A DNA stretch of 64,000 nt from positions 88,733,975 to 88,797,974 of the forward strand of contig JAKSZU010000002.1 in NCBI GenBank assembly GCA_026018925.1, written 5' to 3'. Positions 22,968 through 33,822 of the stretch are shown here, piece by piece (within the stretch, counting starts at the first letter, position 1; every line of letters begins with the position of its first letter). Position numbers and translations under genes: made by a program. The notes under the pieces were generated by a model. That model worked only from the letters and a program-made list of their open reading frames with translations. It did not search any database and had not been told where the DNA came from. Source of the stretch: Tupaia tana. Its lineage: Eukaryota; Chordata; Mammalia; Scandentia; Tupaiidae.

Positions 22968-23245
22968 GTCAGTCACTGATGTGGTGGTTAATTAAGGTAA
23001 CTGCATCCCACATGGCCAACTGTGCAGCTCAAGTCCCAAACATGGCAGCTTGGAAAACATACCATGTCCATGTGCATGCATGACCAAAATCCCAAGAGAA
23101 GGCTAGAGAAGAAGGGATTGTGGAGTGACTATCTCCCCAGGGGGTATATTCTTGCTTTTCTCTTGCTCACTTACTTTGCCTCTCTAGCTAGTGTATGTAC
23201 CCTATGACAAAACTTAAGAATAAATAAAATAAATTAATTAAAATG
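22968..23245 (+). mobile_element. tRNA-derived SINE, old diverged copy
   Basis: Diverged head (gtcactgatgtggtggttaa), body (ccaaaatcccaagagaaggc) and a tail of aataaataaaataaat. Confidence 0.65.
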
Positions 23246-23524
23246 AAAAAAAGAAGGAATGTAGCAGTGGCAAATGTGTTGGCCTCTTAATGTCCGTTTC
23301 ATTTGATGGCAGCACACAATCAGGCAGCTGGACGATGGACACCAAAGTAGAGGCTGGGGCTTTTGGACTAAGGAGCTGTGCAAAACTGCAGGATTAAACA
23401 CTGGGCCAACTCTTGCTATCAACAAGAGTTATCCAATTAAGTGTGACATGTCAAAACTTTAGCCAGCATCCCATTGTGCATTGTCACTGTGGTTTTTTTT
23501 CTTTTCTTTTTTTTTTCTTTTTTT

Positions 23525-23795
23525 GAAAGAGAGATTTTTTTTTTTTTTTTTTTTTTACTATAGGGCATGTGCACTTGCTGGAGAATCAGAGAGAGACAGA
23601 GACAGAAAGTGAGAAATCATTCCCCAGAGAGGATGACCACACCACAATCCCTTTTCCTCCATTATCCTCTTGGGATTTGGGGCATGCAGGCACATGATGC
23701 CTCGTGTGAGTTTTAAGCCACCAGGTCCAGAACTCTAACCATGAGTGATTATGTGGGAGTCCAGTTACCTAATCATTATGCCATCTACTGGTCCC
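23525..23795 (-). mobile_element. tRNA-derived SINE, long form
   Basis: Complete - strand copy with a long T tail broken by a gaaagagag insert. Of intermediate age: its palindrome is degraded (cattccccagagagga). Confidence 0.85.
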
Positions 23796-24589
23796 ATTAC
23801 TGCAGCTTTCCAAAGTGAAGAGTTCAAACCACAGTGAAAATTGGTAGAATCTGGGCCAGAACATTGCTGCCAACTCCCAGTACTGTCCCACAATCTTAGC
23901 ATTTATGGCTCGTAAAGCAATAACCTCTCTCCTGGAGTGAGTGGTGGACAATGTCTGAGCCTAGTCATTGCCCATTTGTGATATGGTGGTATGGGACATC
24001 TTAACTCTGCTTAAAAACATACACATTTTACCATTTTTCCTTAAACATCCAACTATAGCAGGTATCTTTGGAGTTTTTTTCAGAAGGCCACTTCCTCAGA
24101 GTGGACTTAGTCATCAGGAAATCAGCCTCACATGAGTTAACCCTTCCCTTAGATACAGAGTAAGGTCTCACTTCTTCAGCTAAGTGATGACAACTAAATG
24201 ATAACAATGGATGAACCAAATTGAGAAAAATAGGATTAAATACTGCATATAAATGCAAGGAATGCACATAACCAAAATGACAGGGAAAGATTACCGCTAA
24301 CTTCTTAATGCAAGAAGTTCAAGTCCTGGAGAAAAGAGAATCACAAGATGAGCTCCATATTGATGTTTTTTTTTGTTTGTTTGTTTCTTTTTTTTCACTC
24401 AAGGACATTTATTAATTCAAGGCATGAAGATCAGAAATCAAATACATAATTGTGACCTGGGGCCTGTGTCAGTCTTTCTGGGATGGAGAATTAGGGAATA
24501 TTGTCTGGGGTTGTCAAAGGGACTGGAATGTAAACCAGAATTCAAGGGTAATTGTAAAAAAATGATATGAAAGTATTGCATATATTTTC
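23796..24589. other. Intron sequence, nothing recognised
   Basis: Unassigned sequence, with a TTTG-rich stretch near 24366-24390. Confidence 0.5.
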
Positions 24590-24850
24590 TTTGTTTTTTC
24601 ATTTGCCAAAGAGCACATGCATTCACCAGAAAAAGAGATAGAGACAGAAGAGAGAAGGAAAGTATGGAAATACCCTTCATGAGGATTGGTCACACCACAA
24701 TCCTTTCTTTATCTCTCCTTCCTTTTGGAATTCTGGGCACACATGCACACATTCCTGGCATGTTTTCCAAGCTGCCAGGTCTTGGACTTGAACTATACAG
24801 TTGGCCCTATGAGAGCCTGCTGCCTTTGTCACAATACAACTGGCTAGCCC
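24590..24850 (-). mobile_element. tRNA-derived SINE, old diverged copy
   Basis: The - strand head ends aactggctagccc. The body and 3' motif are recognisable but much changed. Confidence 0.65.
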
Positions 24851-25483
24851 TGCATATAATTTTATTTCAAGACATTTGTTTGACTCCTAAGCTATGTGTG
24901 TAAAGAGAAAGTTACTGAACAAATGTGTAAAAAGCAACAGCTTGGAGGCTCAATAACTAAACAAATTTCATTGTTGCTCTAGGCTGCAGGCCGCTAATTT
25001 GTTTCTGCATGGAATTAATAAACATCCTTGAGGATAAAAAACAAAGTGAATGTGGATCTCACCTTGTGCTTCCCCTTTCTCCAGGATTTGAACCTCACAC
25101 ATTAAGGAGTTAATGATAATCTTTTCCTCTCATCTTGCTTTAGATGCATTCCTTATATTTACCTTGTAGTACTCCAACATCTATTTCTTAATTTGGTTCA
25201 CCAATTATATCACTTAGTTGCCATCACTTAACTGAAGAAGTAAGAAACGAGCCCTTACTTTGAACCTGAAGGGAAGGGTCATCTCATCTGAAGCTGATTG
25301 GAATTCAGGGTACATAATTGTGGAATGACTCTGATAAACATTCTTGCCTTTTAAATAATACCCCTGAGTCACTATAGCATTCTTTATGAAATAAGGACAA
25401 TCTGTGCTCTTCCTGCCAAAGGGAAATAAAATCCTCCTTTCTGGATAAAGACCTCATTATCTATATTAATTTTTTATCCAATG
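24851..25483. other. Intron sequence, unassigned
   Basis: No repeat family recognised. Possibly an old LTR, but no terminal features are seen. Confidence 0.4.
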
Positions 25484-25660
25484 TGTATCATTCAATCAAA
25501 AATTACCAGGCATGAGGAAAAACAGAACCAAACAACTTAAAACCAAGAGTAAATTCAGACAATAAAAACTGATCCATGGGTGACTCAGATTTTAGAATTA
25601 TCAGATAAGAGACTTAAAAATAATTAATATTTGTCAGGAAAAAAGGGGGGAACACCACTG
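25484..25660 (+). mobile_element. Possible old LINE-1 (L1M-type) fragment
   Basis: Resembles an L1M 5'-side segment: tcaaaaattaccaggcatga, then ...actgatccatgggtgactcag, then tagaattatcagataagaga. Confidence 0.45.
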
Positions 25661-26040
25661 TGAAGGAATCCCAAATGTCTAGCATAGCTTCTAGAAACCT
25701 GCAAGAGAACTCAAGGAACCCCAGAATTCATGTTTTGGGCATTTTGGCTAGATGCTGAGGTGCTCCTGTCTTCATTCAATTTATTCTAGTGTCTTACATG
25801 TGACAACAAACTACATGTTTCAGATAAATATGTTTACTTATGTTTAAATCTCAGACAACAGCCTCAAATATAACTTCTCAGGTCACAGCAGACTTAGGGT
25901 AAAAATATAATTACTGTGAAAACCACTAAATAGTATCTATTTGTTCTTGTTTAACTCAGGTGAAATTTAGTAGATTTTCCCCCTAAGCATTTTTTGTATT
26001 CCCCCAAGCATTAATTTGTATTTTTCATGCTATTTCTTTT

Positions 26041-26291
26041 CTTTTTTTTTAAATAGATTTTGGTTATAGGGTATGTGTGCTTCCTGAAGAGAAAGAGAGA
26101 CAGAAAGCAAGAAATCACCCCCCAAGGGGGATGTCCACACCATAATCCCTTCTCCTCCATTCTTCTTTTAGGATCTTGGGCATGGACACACATGTGCCCA
26201 GCATGAGTTTAAGCTGCTGGGCTTGGGCCTCGCACTGTGGTCGAGTACATGGAAATCCAGTGATGTAACCATTACACTATCTGCTGGTCCC
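26041..26291 (-). mobile_element. tRNA-derived SINE, long form
   Basis: Complete copy. The duplication catgctatttctt is at 26027-26039 and 26292-26304. Several CpG positions have decayed. Confidence 0.9.
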
Positions 26292-26351
26292 CATGCTATT
26301 TCTTAGAAGGATCTTTTTTTTTTCCCCAGTACCTATGTGTTCGGATTACTT

Positions 26352-26561
26352 TTTTTTTTTTTTTTTTTTTAAGTTTTTGTCATAGGGTACATGAGCTATT
26401 CAAAGAGGAGAGAAACAGAGAAAGAGAAAATGGGAAATCACCCTCCAAGGGGGATGGCATACATATCTGGAATGATCTTCAAGCCACTGGGTCCAGGACT
26501 CAAATAATGGTTGGCCATGTGGACATCCAGCCATGTTAACACTAGGCCATTTGCTGGCCCC
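26352..26561 (-). mobile_element. tRNA-derived SINE, internally deleted
   Basis: Head and 3' motif are present. About 60 bp between the palindrome and the head are missing (ctccaagggggatggcatac joins early). Confidence 0.75.
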
Positions 26562-26701
26562 TGATAACTCCTACATAGTAGCTTTTTGAAGTATCTCTCA
26601 CTTACAAGATTACTAACTTTGAGAGTAGACATTTGAATATTATTCTTTCTCCAAAACTCACTAATTGACACATATTAAGTGTTCAAAACAAAAAATCTGT
26701 T

Positions 26702-27020
26702 ACATTCTTATGCATGTGTTCTAGAGAAATGGAAACTTTAGTGCACACAAAAACCTGTAGACTATGTACAAATATTCATAGAACCTTCGTCAGTAAAGCA
26801 CACATCTGGAAACAACCCAGATGTTCTGTAAACAAATATCTATATCATGAAATACTACTCAGCAATAATAAGAACAAACAACTGATATACGCAACAATGC
26901 CAATGAATCCCCAGGGAATAAAACTGACAGAAAATAGTCAGTCCAAAAAACTTCATGCTGTGTGATTTCATCTTTATAACATTATTAAAATGACAAAATT
27001 CTAGATATAGAGAATAGATT
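26702..27020 (+). mobile_element. Old LINE-1 3' end, sense
   Basis: Typical end-of-ORF2 order of an old L1: ggaaacaacccagatgttct, then gaaatactactcagcaataa, then ...ctgtgtgatttcatctttat. No open frame is retained. Confidence 0.7.
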
Positions 27021-27670
27021 AGTGAATGCCAGGTGCCTTATCTTCACTACATAAATATCAATTTACTGGTCATTATTATATGGTTCTCTGGTTTTGCAAT
27101 ATGTTACTATTAGAGATATTGCTTGAAGGTAAAGGTAATATAGGAACTCTTTATTTTATTTCATATAACTGTATACGAAACTCTTATAATCTCAAAAGAA
27201 TAATATTTTTATTTAAAAATTAATAAATGAAAGCCAGGTCATAGATTCAAATTTTATTTACATGTAATACAGTTTATGATTATAAAAGTTAAAAATTAGT
27301 TAAATATTTTTCAGTATTCCTACTCATTTATGATTTTTTTTTTCCAGTGGGAAATATGGCCATATCTTGCCCATCCAAAATAGTTTTTCCATCATACCTA
27401 AATTACACTCCAAAGAAGCCCATGCTTGTTTGAACTACTTTCTCTATGATAAGAATCTTACTAAACAATTAGTGAATTGTAAACAAAGTTGTTAAATTCA
27501 GTATTTTCCAGATACTCCATGAACTACTTGTGTGGACAAACATGTAAATTACTCTATAAATGCTTATTGATTGATCAAATAAGTGTACATATTTATTTTT
27601 ATTAGGATTAAATTGTTTTTTATATTTAAAAACCATATGGAGAAAAGCACTCAATTTATTTTTTATATAG
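27021..27670. other. Intron 2 end, nothing recognised
   Basis: AT-rich. The acceptor tract before exon 3 is unusually A/T-rich (aatttattttttatatag). Confidence 0.6.
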
Positions 27671-27760
27671 CACTTTTTTGAAGACCCTGAAGGAAAAATT
27701 GAATTACCACCATCATTGAAAATTTATTCCTGGAAACGTCCACAGGATGTCGTTAGTCGG
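27671..27760 (+). CDS. ADGB: ADGB exon 3
   Basis: Thirty codons, phase 0 at both ends, preceded by ...tatatag and followed by gtaaga. The peptide opens [20 protein letters not shown] and continues [10 protein letters not shown], as expected for androglobin just before the calpain-like core. It follows exon 2 directly in the protein (SPIF then HFFEDPEG), which shows that no exon is missing from the 8.3-kb intron between them. The residues after RPQD are the least conserved in my recollection of the human protein. All codons are sense codons. Confidence 0.94.
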
Positions 27761-28740
27761 GTAAGAAGCATTTCTTTCTATTAAACAAAACACTTTTTAA
27801 CTATTAGGATATAACTTTCTAATGATAAAATTTTGTATTTTAAAAATGATTCAGGGTTATTTTTTTCTTGTGGTATTTAGTCAAAAATGTGATAGTGTGG
27901 CCTAAAATGCTATGTGCAGTTATTCCTTATTTTCTGACTGATAAACTGTCTTCTTTCTGCCTAGCATGAACTTACATGGTATGGAGATATCTTCATTATC
28001 ATTAATTTTCTAGCCAAAAAAGTTCACTCTTGGATATCTCATTCTACAGATTTGAGAAGCAGTTTTCAAAGACTGCTTTTATTTCTGGTCTCTGTGCCCA
28101 ACCACTTGCATCATATCGACAGGGCCATTACCTGAGATACCTTTATTTTAAATAACACATTTACATGAAAACTTATGACACCCTGGCTATATTCTCATAG
28201 ATATGTTTCATACATACATATTACATATTCTATATAATATTTTATATTAAATATATATAAAGTATATATTCATCCATCATATTTTCCAATTACTGTTACT
28301 AGTCAAAAAATTTGGATAAACCTACATTCTAAAGGATTTACAAAAATGAGAAAATTGAAAAGTACATGTCTGCCCATCACAATATTTGTTACCTAGTTGT
28401 AACATATGTTAAATAAAATAAATCAAATATACATGAACCATGCTTTTAAGTACTTACAGTATTCAATAGCAAGTTTATGCAAAATTATTATTAAAAAAAC
28501 TATGCATGGATTTCAAATTTTTTTGCATCAAAATAAATTCATATTTTTGTTTTCCCATGAACTTTCATGAAGTCCCCTCATGACTATTAAATTAATTTTA
28601 AATGTAACAAAATTTAAAGTTGGATAAGATTTTTAGAAGTTGCCACAGTATTTTTCATCCAAGATGAAGATATTTTTCCAGCTACCAGATGTTAATTAAG
28701 ATTCAGGTTTAACTTGAGTGGTTAATTTAAAATTTAAATA
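27761..28740. other. Intron 3, nothing recognised
   Basis: Very AT-rich, with near-palindromic AT clusters around 28200-28270. No repeat family recognised. Confidence 0.55.
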
Positions 28741-28993
28741 TTTTTTTTTCTTTTTTTCAGGTTTTTGCCCTAGGGCACATGTGCTTACCAGAGAAAGACA
28801 GAGAGGAGAAAAATGAGAAATCATTCCCCAGGGAGGACGACCACACCGCAGTCACTTCTACCATTTTCCTCTTGGGATTTTAGGCACATATGCACACATG
28901 CCCAGCATGTTTTTCAAGCCATCAGACCCAGATCTCAATAGAGTCAGCCATGGGGGACAGTGCCTTAAAGGCCAAGGCCTCCTGCTGGCCCCC
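28741..28993 (-). mobile_element. tRNA-derived SINE, old long form
   Basis: Near-complete - strand copy. The head ends cctcctgctggcccc, the older GGGGCCAG start. Confidence 0.8.
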
Positions 28994-29307
28994 AAATTCA
29001 AGTCATTTTTATAATCTCCTTTTGCATGTGTATGAATATCAAGTTTTTCTGCATATGTAATATATGATGATATTTTATTTGTATCTTAAAATACTGTATT
29101 TTATCAATATTATATTGAATTAATGTCAACAGCAGGTCTAAAGATTATTTTAAAGAATAATGTGCTTATTTTTTATTATTTTTCATTCCTCTACCTGTGA
29201 AAACTGAAATCAGGTTGGATCTGTTTGTAGTACATGAAACTGTTTCATTAAACTGCATTTCCTTTATTTTCCTTATGGAGTAATATCTCTTCATTTTTAT
29301 TTTTCAG

Positions 29308-29379
29308 ACGCCAGTAGTTGTGAAAAATGAAATTACGTTTGACTTGTTTTCTGCAAATGAACATTTACTCTGCAGTGAG
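29308..29379 (+). CDS. ADGB: ADGB exon 4 (contains the candidate catalytic cysteine)
   Basis: A 24-codon exon, phase 0 at both ends, after ...tttttcag and before gtatgt. The peptide TPVVVKNEITFDLFSANEHL ends in LCSE. The Cys codon is at 29371-29373. Compared with the calpain-7 type of protease core (from memory), the LCSE motif followed by the long helix of exon 5 aligns with the active-site Cys and its helix. The residue is therefore a candidate nucleophile. Whether androglobin is proteolytically active is not shown by sequence. The reading continues 63 codons past the donor without a splice-like signal of comparable strength, so the donor choice rests on homology and the good gtatgt match. 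Confidence 0.93.
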
Positions 29380-29568
29380 GTATGTAGAACTCAAATGTAT
29401 GAACTCAGGTATATGAACTCAAGTCTCATTGTAAAGTTTTTTCCAGACCTGCTTAACTCCCAGACCACCAAGTGCTGCCCTCCTTGGCTCACCTTTTACT
29501 TTGGAAATAACTTGATCCTTTTATCCCAACTGTATTGAACTACAGCTGACAATTAAAAATTATTTAAT

Positions 29569-29695
29569 GGGGGTCAGCAAGTGGCATGGTGGCTAGTGAG
29601 CTGGATTCCTGCCTGGCCAACCATGGTTTGAGACCCAGACCTGGCGACTTGAAAAATCACAACAAATAGATAGATAAATAAATAAATAAATAAAT
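29569..29695 (+). mobile_element. tRNA-derived SINE, short form
   Basis: Head (gggggtcagcaagtggcatg) followed by a short link and a GATA/AATA tail. Flanked by aaaaattattta and aaaaattatctca. Confidence 0.8.
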
Positions 29696-29719
29696 GTTTT
29701 AAAAATTATCTCATATATA

Positions 29720-30200
29720 AGTTGTCACCTATGTATTCAGGATGTATATCTTGACGATTTGATACATATGTATGTGGTGGACATCAAAAGGTTTATAGAA
29801 AAATGGAATTAAAGTATGAGTTTATTTTACGGTAAAACAATTTTGAAATTCTTGCCTAGTTTCTTTATAATGTGAATTTTTCATGAATATTTTGAAAACT
29901 CCTCTTATATTCTGAACTAGTCACCAAACTCGAGCTAATTAACACATCATCTCACACTGTCATTATTTTGTGTGTATGGTGAGAATATTTAAGATCTAAC
30001 CTCAGCAAATTTCAAGTATCAATACAATATTGTTAACTATAGTCACCTTGTTGTACTTTAGATTTCCAGAACTCATCTTGCATAACTGGAATTTCGTACT
30101 TCTTGACCAATAGCTCCTTGTAACCCTTCCCTCCAGACCCCTACAGCTACCTCTGATTCTACGAGTTGGACAATTTTAGAGTCTACTCATGAGTGAGAAA
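29720..30200 (-). mobile_element. Antisense old LINE-1 3' end (L1MA/B-type)
   Basis: Ordered antisense phrases: ...gagctaattaacacatcatc, ...gtgtgtatggtgagaatatt, ...caaatttcaagtatcaatac, ...ttaactatagtcaccttgtt. These are standard for L1M 3' ends. Confidence 0.8.
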
Positions 30201-30334
30201 AGAAAAATGCACCTTTTTAATTAACTTTAGCCAAAACATGATAGGAAATTGGTGCTTGTTCTGTCCATGGGCATGACAGCTAGGTTCTCGCATTGTGTAA
30301 CCCAAGAATTTTTACTCATTTTTCTATTCCTCAT

Positions 30335-30475
30335 AAAAGGCTGAAAAACAGACACTATTTTCTATACTCTCCAGATGAGAGACTGCAATTTAGAGAGACT
30401 GAAGTGACTTGCCTGAGAGCAGAGACTATGACAGGTCTGGAGGAAGACTTGAGTCCTGTCTCTCTTTCTACTATG
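30335..30475 (-). mobile_element. MIR SINE fragment
   Basis: On the - strand this fits the MIR core: a form of ...ATGAGGAAACTGAGG... (here cagatgagagactgcaattt) next to agtgacttgcctgag. An ancient mammal-wide repeat. Confidence 0.6.
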
Positions 30476-30754
30476 AAGCTCACCTTTCTAATATTCATTG
30501 CTGTCCAAAAAACATGCAAGTGGGAGTTTTATATGGAGCATTTCAGTATGTACAGATCAACACATGAAACAGGAGATTTCTAGTGCATTTGCATATCTAT
30601 GCAATTTTAATTGTTTCACATCTCATTCCTTCTTTAATTGGTCTCATTGACATAAGGGAGATAATTTCCTTCTCAAACTTCTTAACATTTACAGAAGAGT
30701 AGGTCTTTCATTTGAAAACCTCATTAGTGCTCACAGAAGAACTATTAGTCTCTC

Positions 30755-30786
<32 letters not shown>

Positions 30787-31144
30787 GTACACAGAGCTAA
30801 TATAAAGGTCAATGTCAAATGGAGGTCAATATCAAATCACTCATAATCTAATCTAAGCAACTCATAATTTAATCTAGCAGATAGCTTTCTTAGCTGAAAG
30901 TATGTTTAATATTAGACAATTTAGTTTGTCTGTGACTGTATTTTCTCCAAACAAAGGTAATCCCCATGTTTTTATTCCGTAGGTTATAAATAAAAATGTG
31001 GAGAAGATTACCTGTAGAATTTAATATTACTTTGAGGAATTTAATGTGACTATTGGAAGTAGAATTTTTGCTGTATTTTTCCCTAAATTATAATACAAAA
31101 AACTGAAAAATAACCAATTAACACTAATTTCTTCTTGTTATTAG
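30476..31144. other. Intron 4 end with a CA microsatellite
   Basis: Nothing recognised apart from about 14 CA units at 30760-30787. Confidence 0.6.
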
Positions 31145-31354
31145 CTGATGAGATGGATTATCAGTGAAATCTATGCAGTGTGGAAGATATTCAATGGAGG
31201 GATTTTGAGTAATTATTTTAAAGGGAACACAGGGGAGCCTCCTCTTCTTCCATGGAAACCTTGGGAGCACATATACTCACTATGCAAGGCTGTGAAGGGT
31301 CATATGCCTTTGTTTAATAGCTATGGGAAGTATGTGGTAAAACTTTACTGGATG
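31145..31354 (+). CDS. ADGB: ADGB exon 5 (calpain-like core, helix after catalytic Cys)
   Basis: Seventy codons, phase 0 at both ends, after ...gttattag and before gtaagt. It encodes a Trp-rich helix ([20 protein letters not shown]), then a loop with [19 protein letters not shown], and ends [13 protein letters not shown]. The last part resembles the GKYMVKL strand of calpain-7, where the protease core begins its beta sheet. In the protein it joins exon 6 (GCWRKITIDD) without a gap. This is the longest exon of the protease core in the window. It is intact and its residues are conserved in the way expected of a constrained coding exon. Confidence 0.95.
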
Positions 31355-31559
31355 GTAAGTTCAAGTTCATGTGCATTACAATGTATGTATCTTTCATATT
31401 GCAATGCCATGTCTCTTACATGCTGTAACCTAGGCTACTATAAGACAATGCATGTGTACAGGATATAGCTGTGTAGCTACTGGGGGAAACTGTCCTGCAT
31501 ATGGGATTGGCGATTAGTAAGACAAACAGTTGCTCCTCCCAGGATACTAGCCCACCTGC

Positions 31560-31729
31560 TTTTTTATTTTTTAGAGAGAGATTTTTGCTATATGGCGTGC
31601 GTGCTCACTGGAGACATACAGAGAGACAGAGAGAGAGAGAAAGTGAGAAACCACCTCACAGGGGGAATGACCATGCCACAATCCTCTCTCCTCCACTCTT
31701 CTCTTGGGATTTTGAGCAGTGTGCACATG

Positions 31730-31767
<38 letters not shown>

Positions 31768-31845
31768 GTGAGTTTCAATCTGCTGGGATTCAAACCATGG
31801 TCAGTGAGATAGGAGTCCAGCACCTCATCCACCACACCATCAGTA
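31560..31845 (-). mobile_element. tRNA-derived SINE with an internal CA expansion
   Basis: Long-form - strand copy in which the ACGCACAC body position has grown to about 17 CA units (31731-31765). The head end is strongly diverged. Confidence 0.75.
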
Positions 31846-32529
31846 GTGCATCTGCTTTTAAACTGATGTTACCTGGACCACTAAGGCATGGCCGCTCTGT
31901 ATGATGCTATAACTGCCCCCATATCCTCAGGATGAGGCGATTCACATAGGCGGGTAGACACTCAAGACTTCCTCCCCTCCTCTTTTCTCTGTGATATGGT
32001 ATCTAGGTTACAGGGAGTAGGGAGGATGGAAGCATGGTCCAGTTCTCTCCTGGCCATTGGTGCACTAAGAGCCTGACCCCACCAATCTTTTATCCTAAAC
32101 CTGAGATTTTTTTTTTTTTTATGTTAACATTTCTTACCTCGACACAGAAAAATTTTAACCTCAGCCTAAAAGGAAGCAAATGAGATAGTAGAAACTATGA
32201 ACAGAAAATTCAAAATCCTAGCACGACATTTAGCAATGCTAGACTGTATTAAAAACTTTTGGGTTTTTGCTGGTCCTTGTCGCTGGGAAATAATATTATT
32301 CTTAAACATTTGAAGGAGTAAAGAAAGTCTAAAAAGTTAATACTTCCTTTATATATTCATAAAACGTCTTTTTTCTTAATAAACCTGAACCATCTAATTT
32401 CTGGGATGGGAAATATTGTAAGGCCAATAACTACAAATTAGTATCATCATTACAATTGGAAGGTTATGAAAATAATATAGCCTTTAATGTCTGAAATAGA
32501 ATTTTTAATTTTAATTTTATTTTATTATT
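31846..32529. other. Intron 5 sequence, nothing recognised
   Basis: The first 250 bp are somewhat GC-rich. No family recognised. Confidence 0.5.
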
Positions 32530-32777
32530 TTTAGTATTTTTACTATAGTGCACATGCCTCACCAAAGAGAGAGAGGGAGAAAGAGAAGGAAAGTGAGAAA
32601 TCACTCCCTGGGAATGATGGCCACACTGCAATCCCTTCTCCTCCAGTCTCCTCTCAAGATTCTTGTCATGCATGCACACATGCTAGCATGATTTTTAAGC
32701 TACTGGGTCTGAGACTTAAACCATGCAGCCAATCATGTGGGATCCAGTGCTTTAATCTCCAAGCCACCTGCTGGCCC
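32530..32777 (-). mobile_element. tRNA-derived SINE, old long form
   Basis: Head ends gccacctgctggccc; flanked on its right by agaatttt. Confidence 0.75.
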
Positions 32778-32806
32778 AGAATTTTGTATTTATTTATTTT
32801 ATCTAT

Positions 32807-32868
32807 TCTTCTTCTCCTCCTCCTCCTCCTCCTCTTCCTCCTCCTCCTCCTTCTTTTTCTTCTTCTTG
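32807..32868. repeat. (TCC)n microsatellite
   Basis: About 60 bp of TCC/TTC units forming the tail of the next SINE. Confidence 0.9.
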
Positions 32869-33003
32869 TTTGCCACGGGGCATGTGTGCTCACCAGAGAG
32901 AGAGAGAGAGAAAGTGAAAGTGAAAAAACAAGCTACTAGGTCCAGGACTCTAGCAGCCATCGGTTTTGTGGGAGTTCAGAGCCTTAACCACCACACCCTG
33001 ACC
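32868..33003 (-). mobile_element. tRNA-derived SINE, internally deleted
   Basis: 3' motif (ccacggggcatgtgtgctca) and head are present; the body is missing. The sequence cccagaattttt occurs on both sides of the element (32774 and about 33001). Confidence 0.65.
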
Positions 33004-33177
33004 CAGAATTTTTGATTTTTAAATATTCACAGGACAATAGACCACAAAACTTTGTTAGGAGAGAAAATAACTTCTTCAATTCCTTCATTTTCTTTACTTA
33101 CCAATCCAAAGGCAAATTTGGCAGACTGTATTTTAGAGTTTTACATGTGCGCAAAGAAGTGAGTGGTATTGAGAAAG

Positions 33178-33480
33178 TGGAAGGACTGGCAGGTACTGCA
33201 GCAGTAAATCGTGGTGCTCTGTGAGGTTAACCCATATGTGAAGGTTCTGGGTTCACATCTGGTGGCCTCCCTGAGTGTGCTGGGCATGCACATACCCATC
33301 ATTTAAATTCAGCCTGAGGCTGGAGGTGGATTGTGGAAAGACCATGTTGGTGGTGATCATCTCCCTTCCTCTTTCTGTCTTTCTATCTCTCACCCTCTGT
33401 GACTTTCTCATCCACAGAAGTGAGAGAGATAAGAAAAAGAAAAAATAAGAAAAAAAATAAGTGAGGAAAAAATAAATATT
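33178..33480 (+). mobile_element. Probable very old tRNA-derived SINE
   Basis: A + strand order of ggttctgggttcacatctgg, ggtggattgtggaaagacca and a CT-rich stretch matches the long form weakly. Confidence 0.45.
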
Positions 33481-33642
33481 TTTTTTAAATGAAAGAAATG
33501 AGAAAACCAATGGATAGTGTTGAAGGATTATAAAAAGAAGATAAACAAATGAAGACTGAATGAAGACCCATTCTACCACATTGGTTTAAACTTGAGGTGG
33601 TGGGGAGTTCAAAACTATTATGCATTTACCAACCCTGTTTGT

Positions 33643-33822
33643 TTCTCTTCTCTTCTTTTCTCTTCTCTTCTCTTCTCTTCTCTTCTCTTCTCTTCTCTTC
33701 TCTTCTCTTCTCTTCTCTTCTCTTCTCTTCTCTTCTCTCTCTCTCTCTCTCCTCTCTCTCCCTCCTCTCTCTCTCTCTCTCTCCCTCCCTCCCTCCCTCT
33801 CTCTCTCTCTTTCTTTCTCTTG
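33643..33822. repeat. (TTCTC)n microsatellite running into CT-rich sequence
   Basis: About 15 uninterrupted TTCTC units (33661-33735) preceded by imperfect units and followed by CTCT and CCCT repeats. The long Ser/Leu and Arg/Glu frames across it are artefacts of the repeat. Confidence 0.95.

Noticed and set aside
32666..32893. Arg/Lys-rich frame on the - strand
   Set aside because: Translation of the TCC tract forming a SINE tail.
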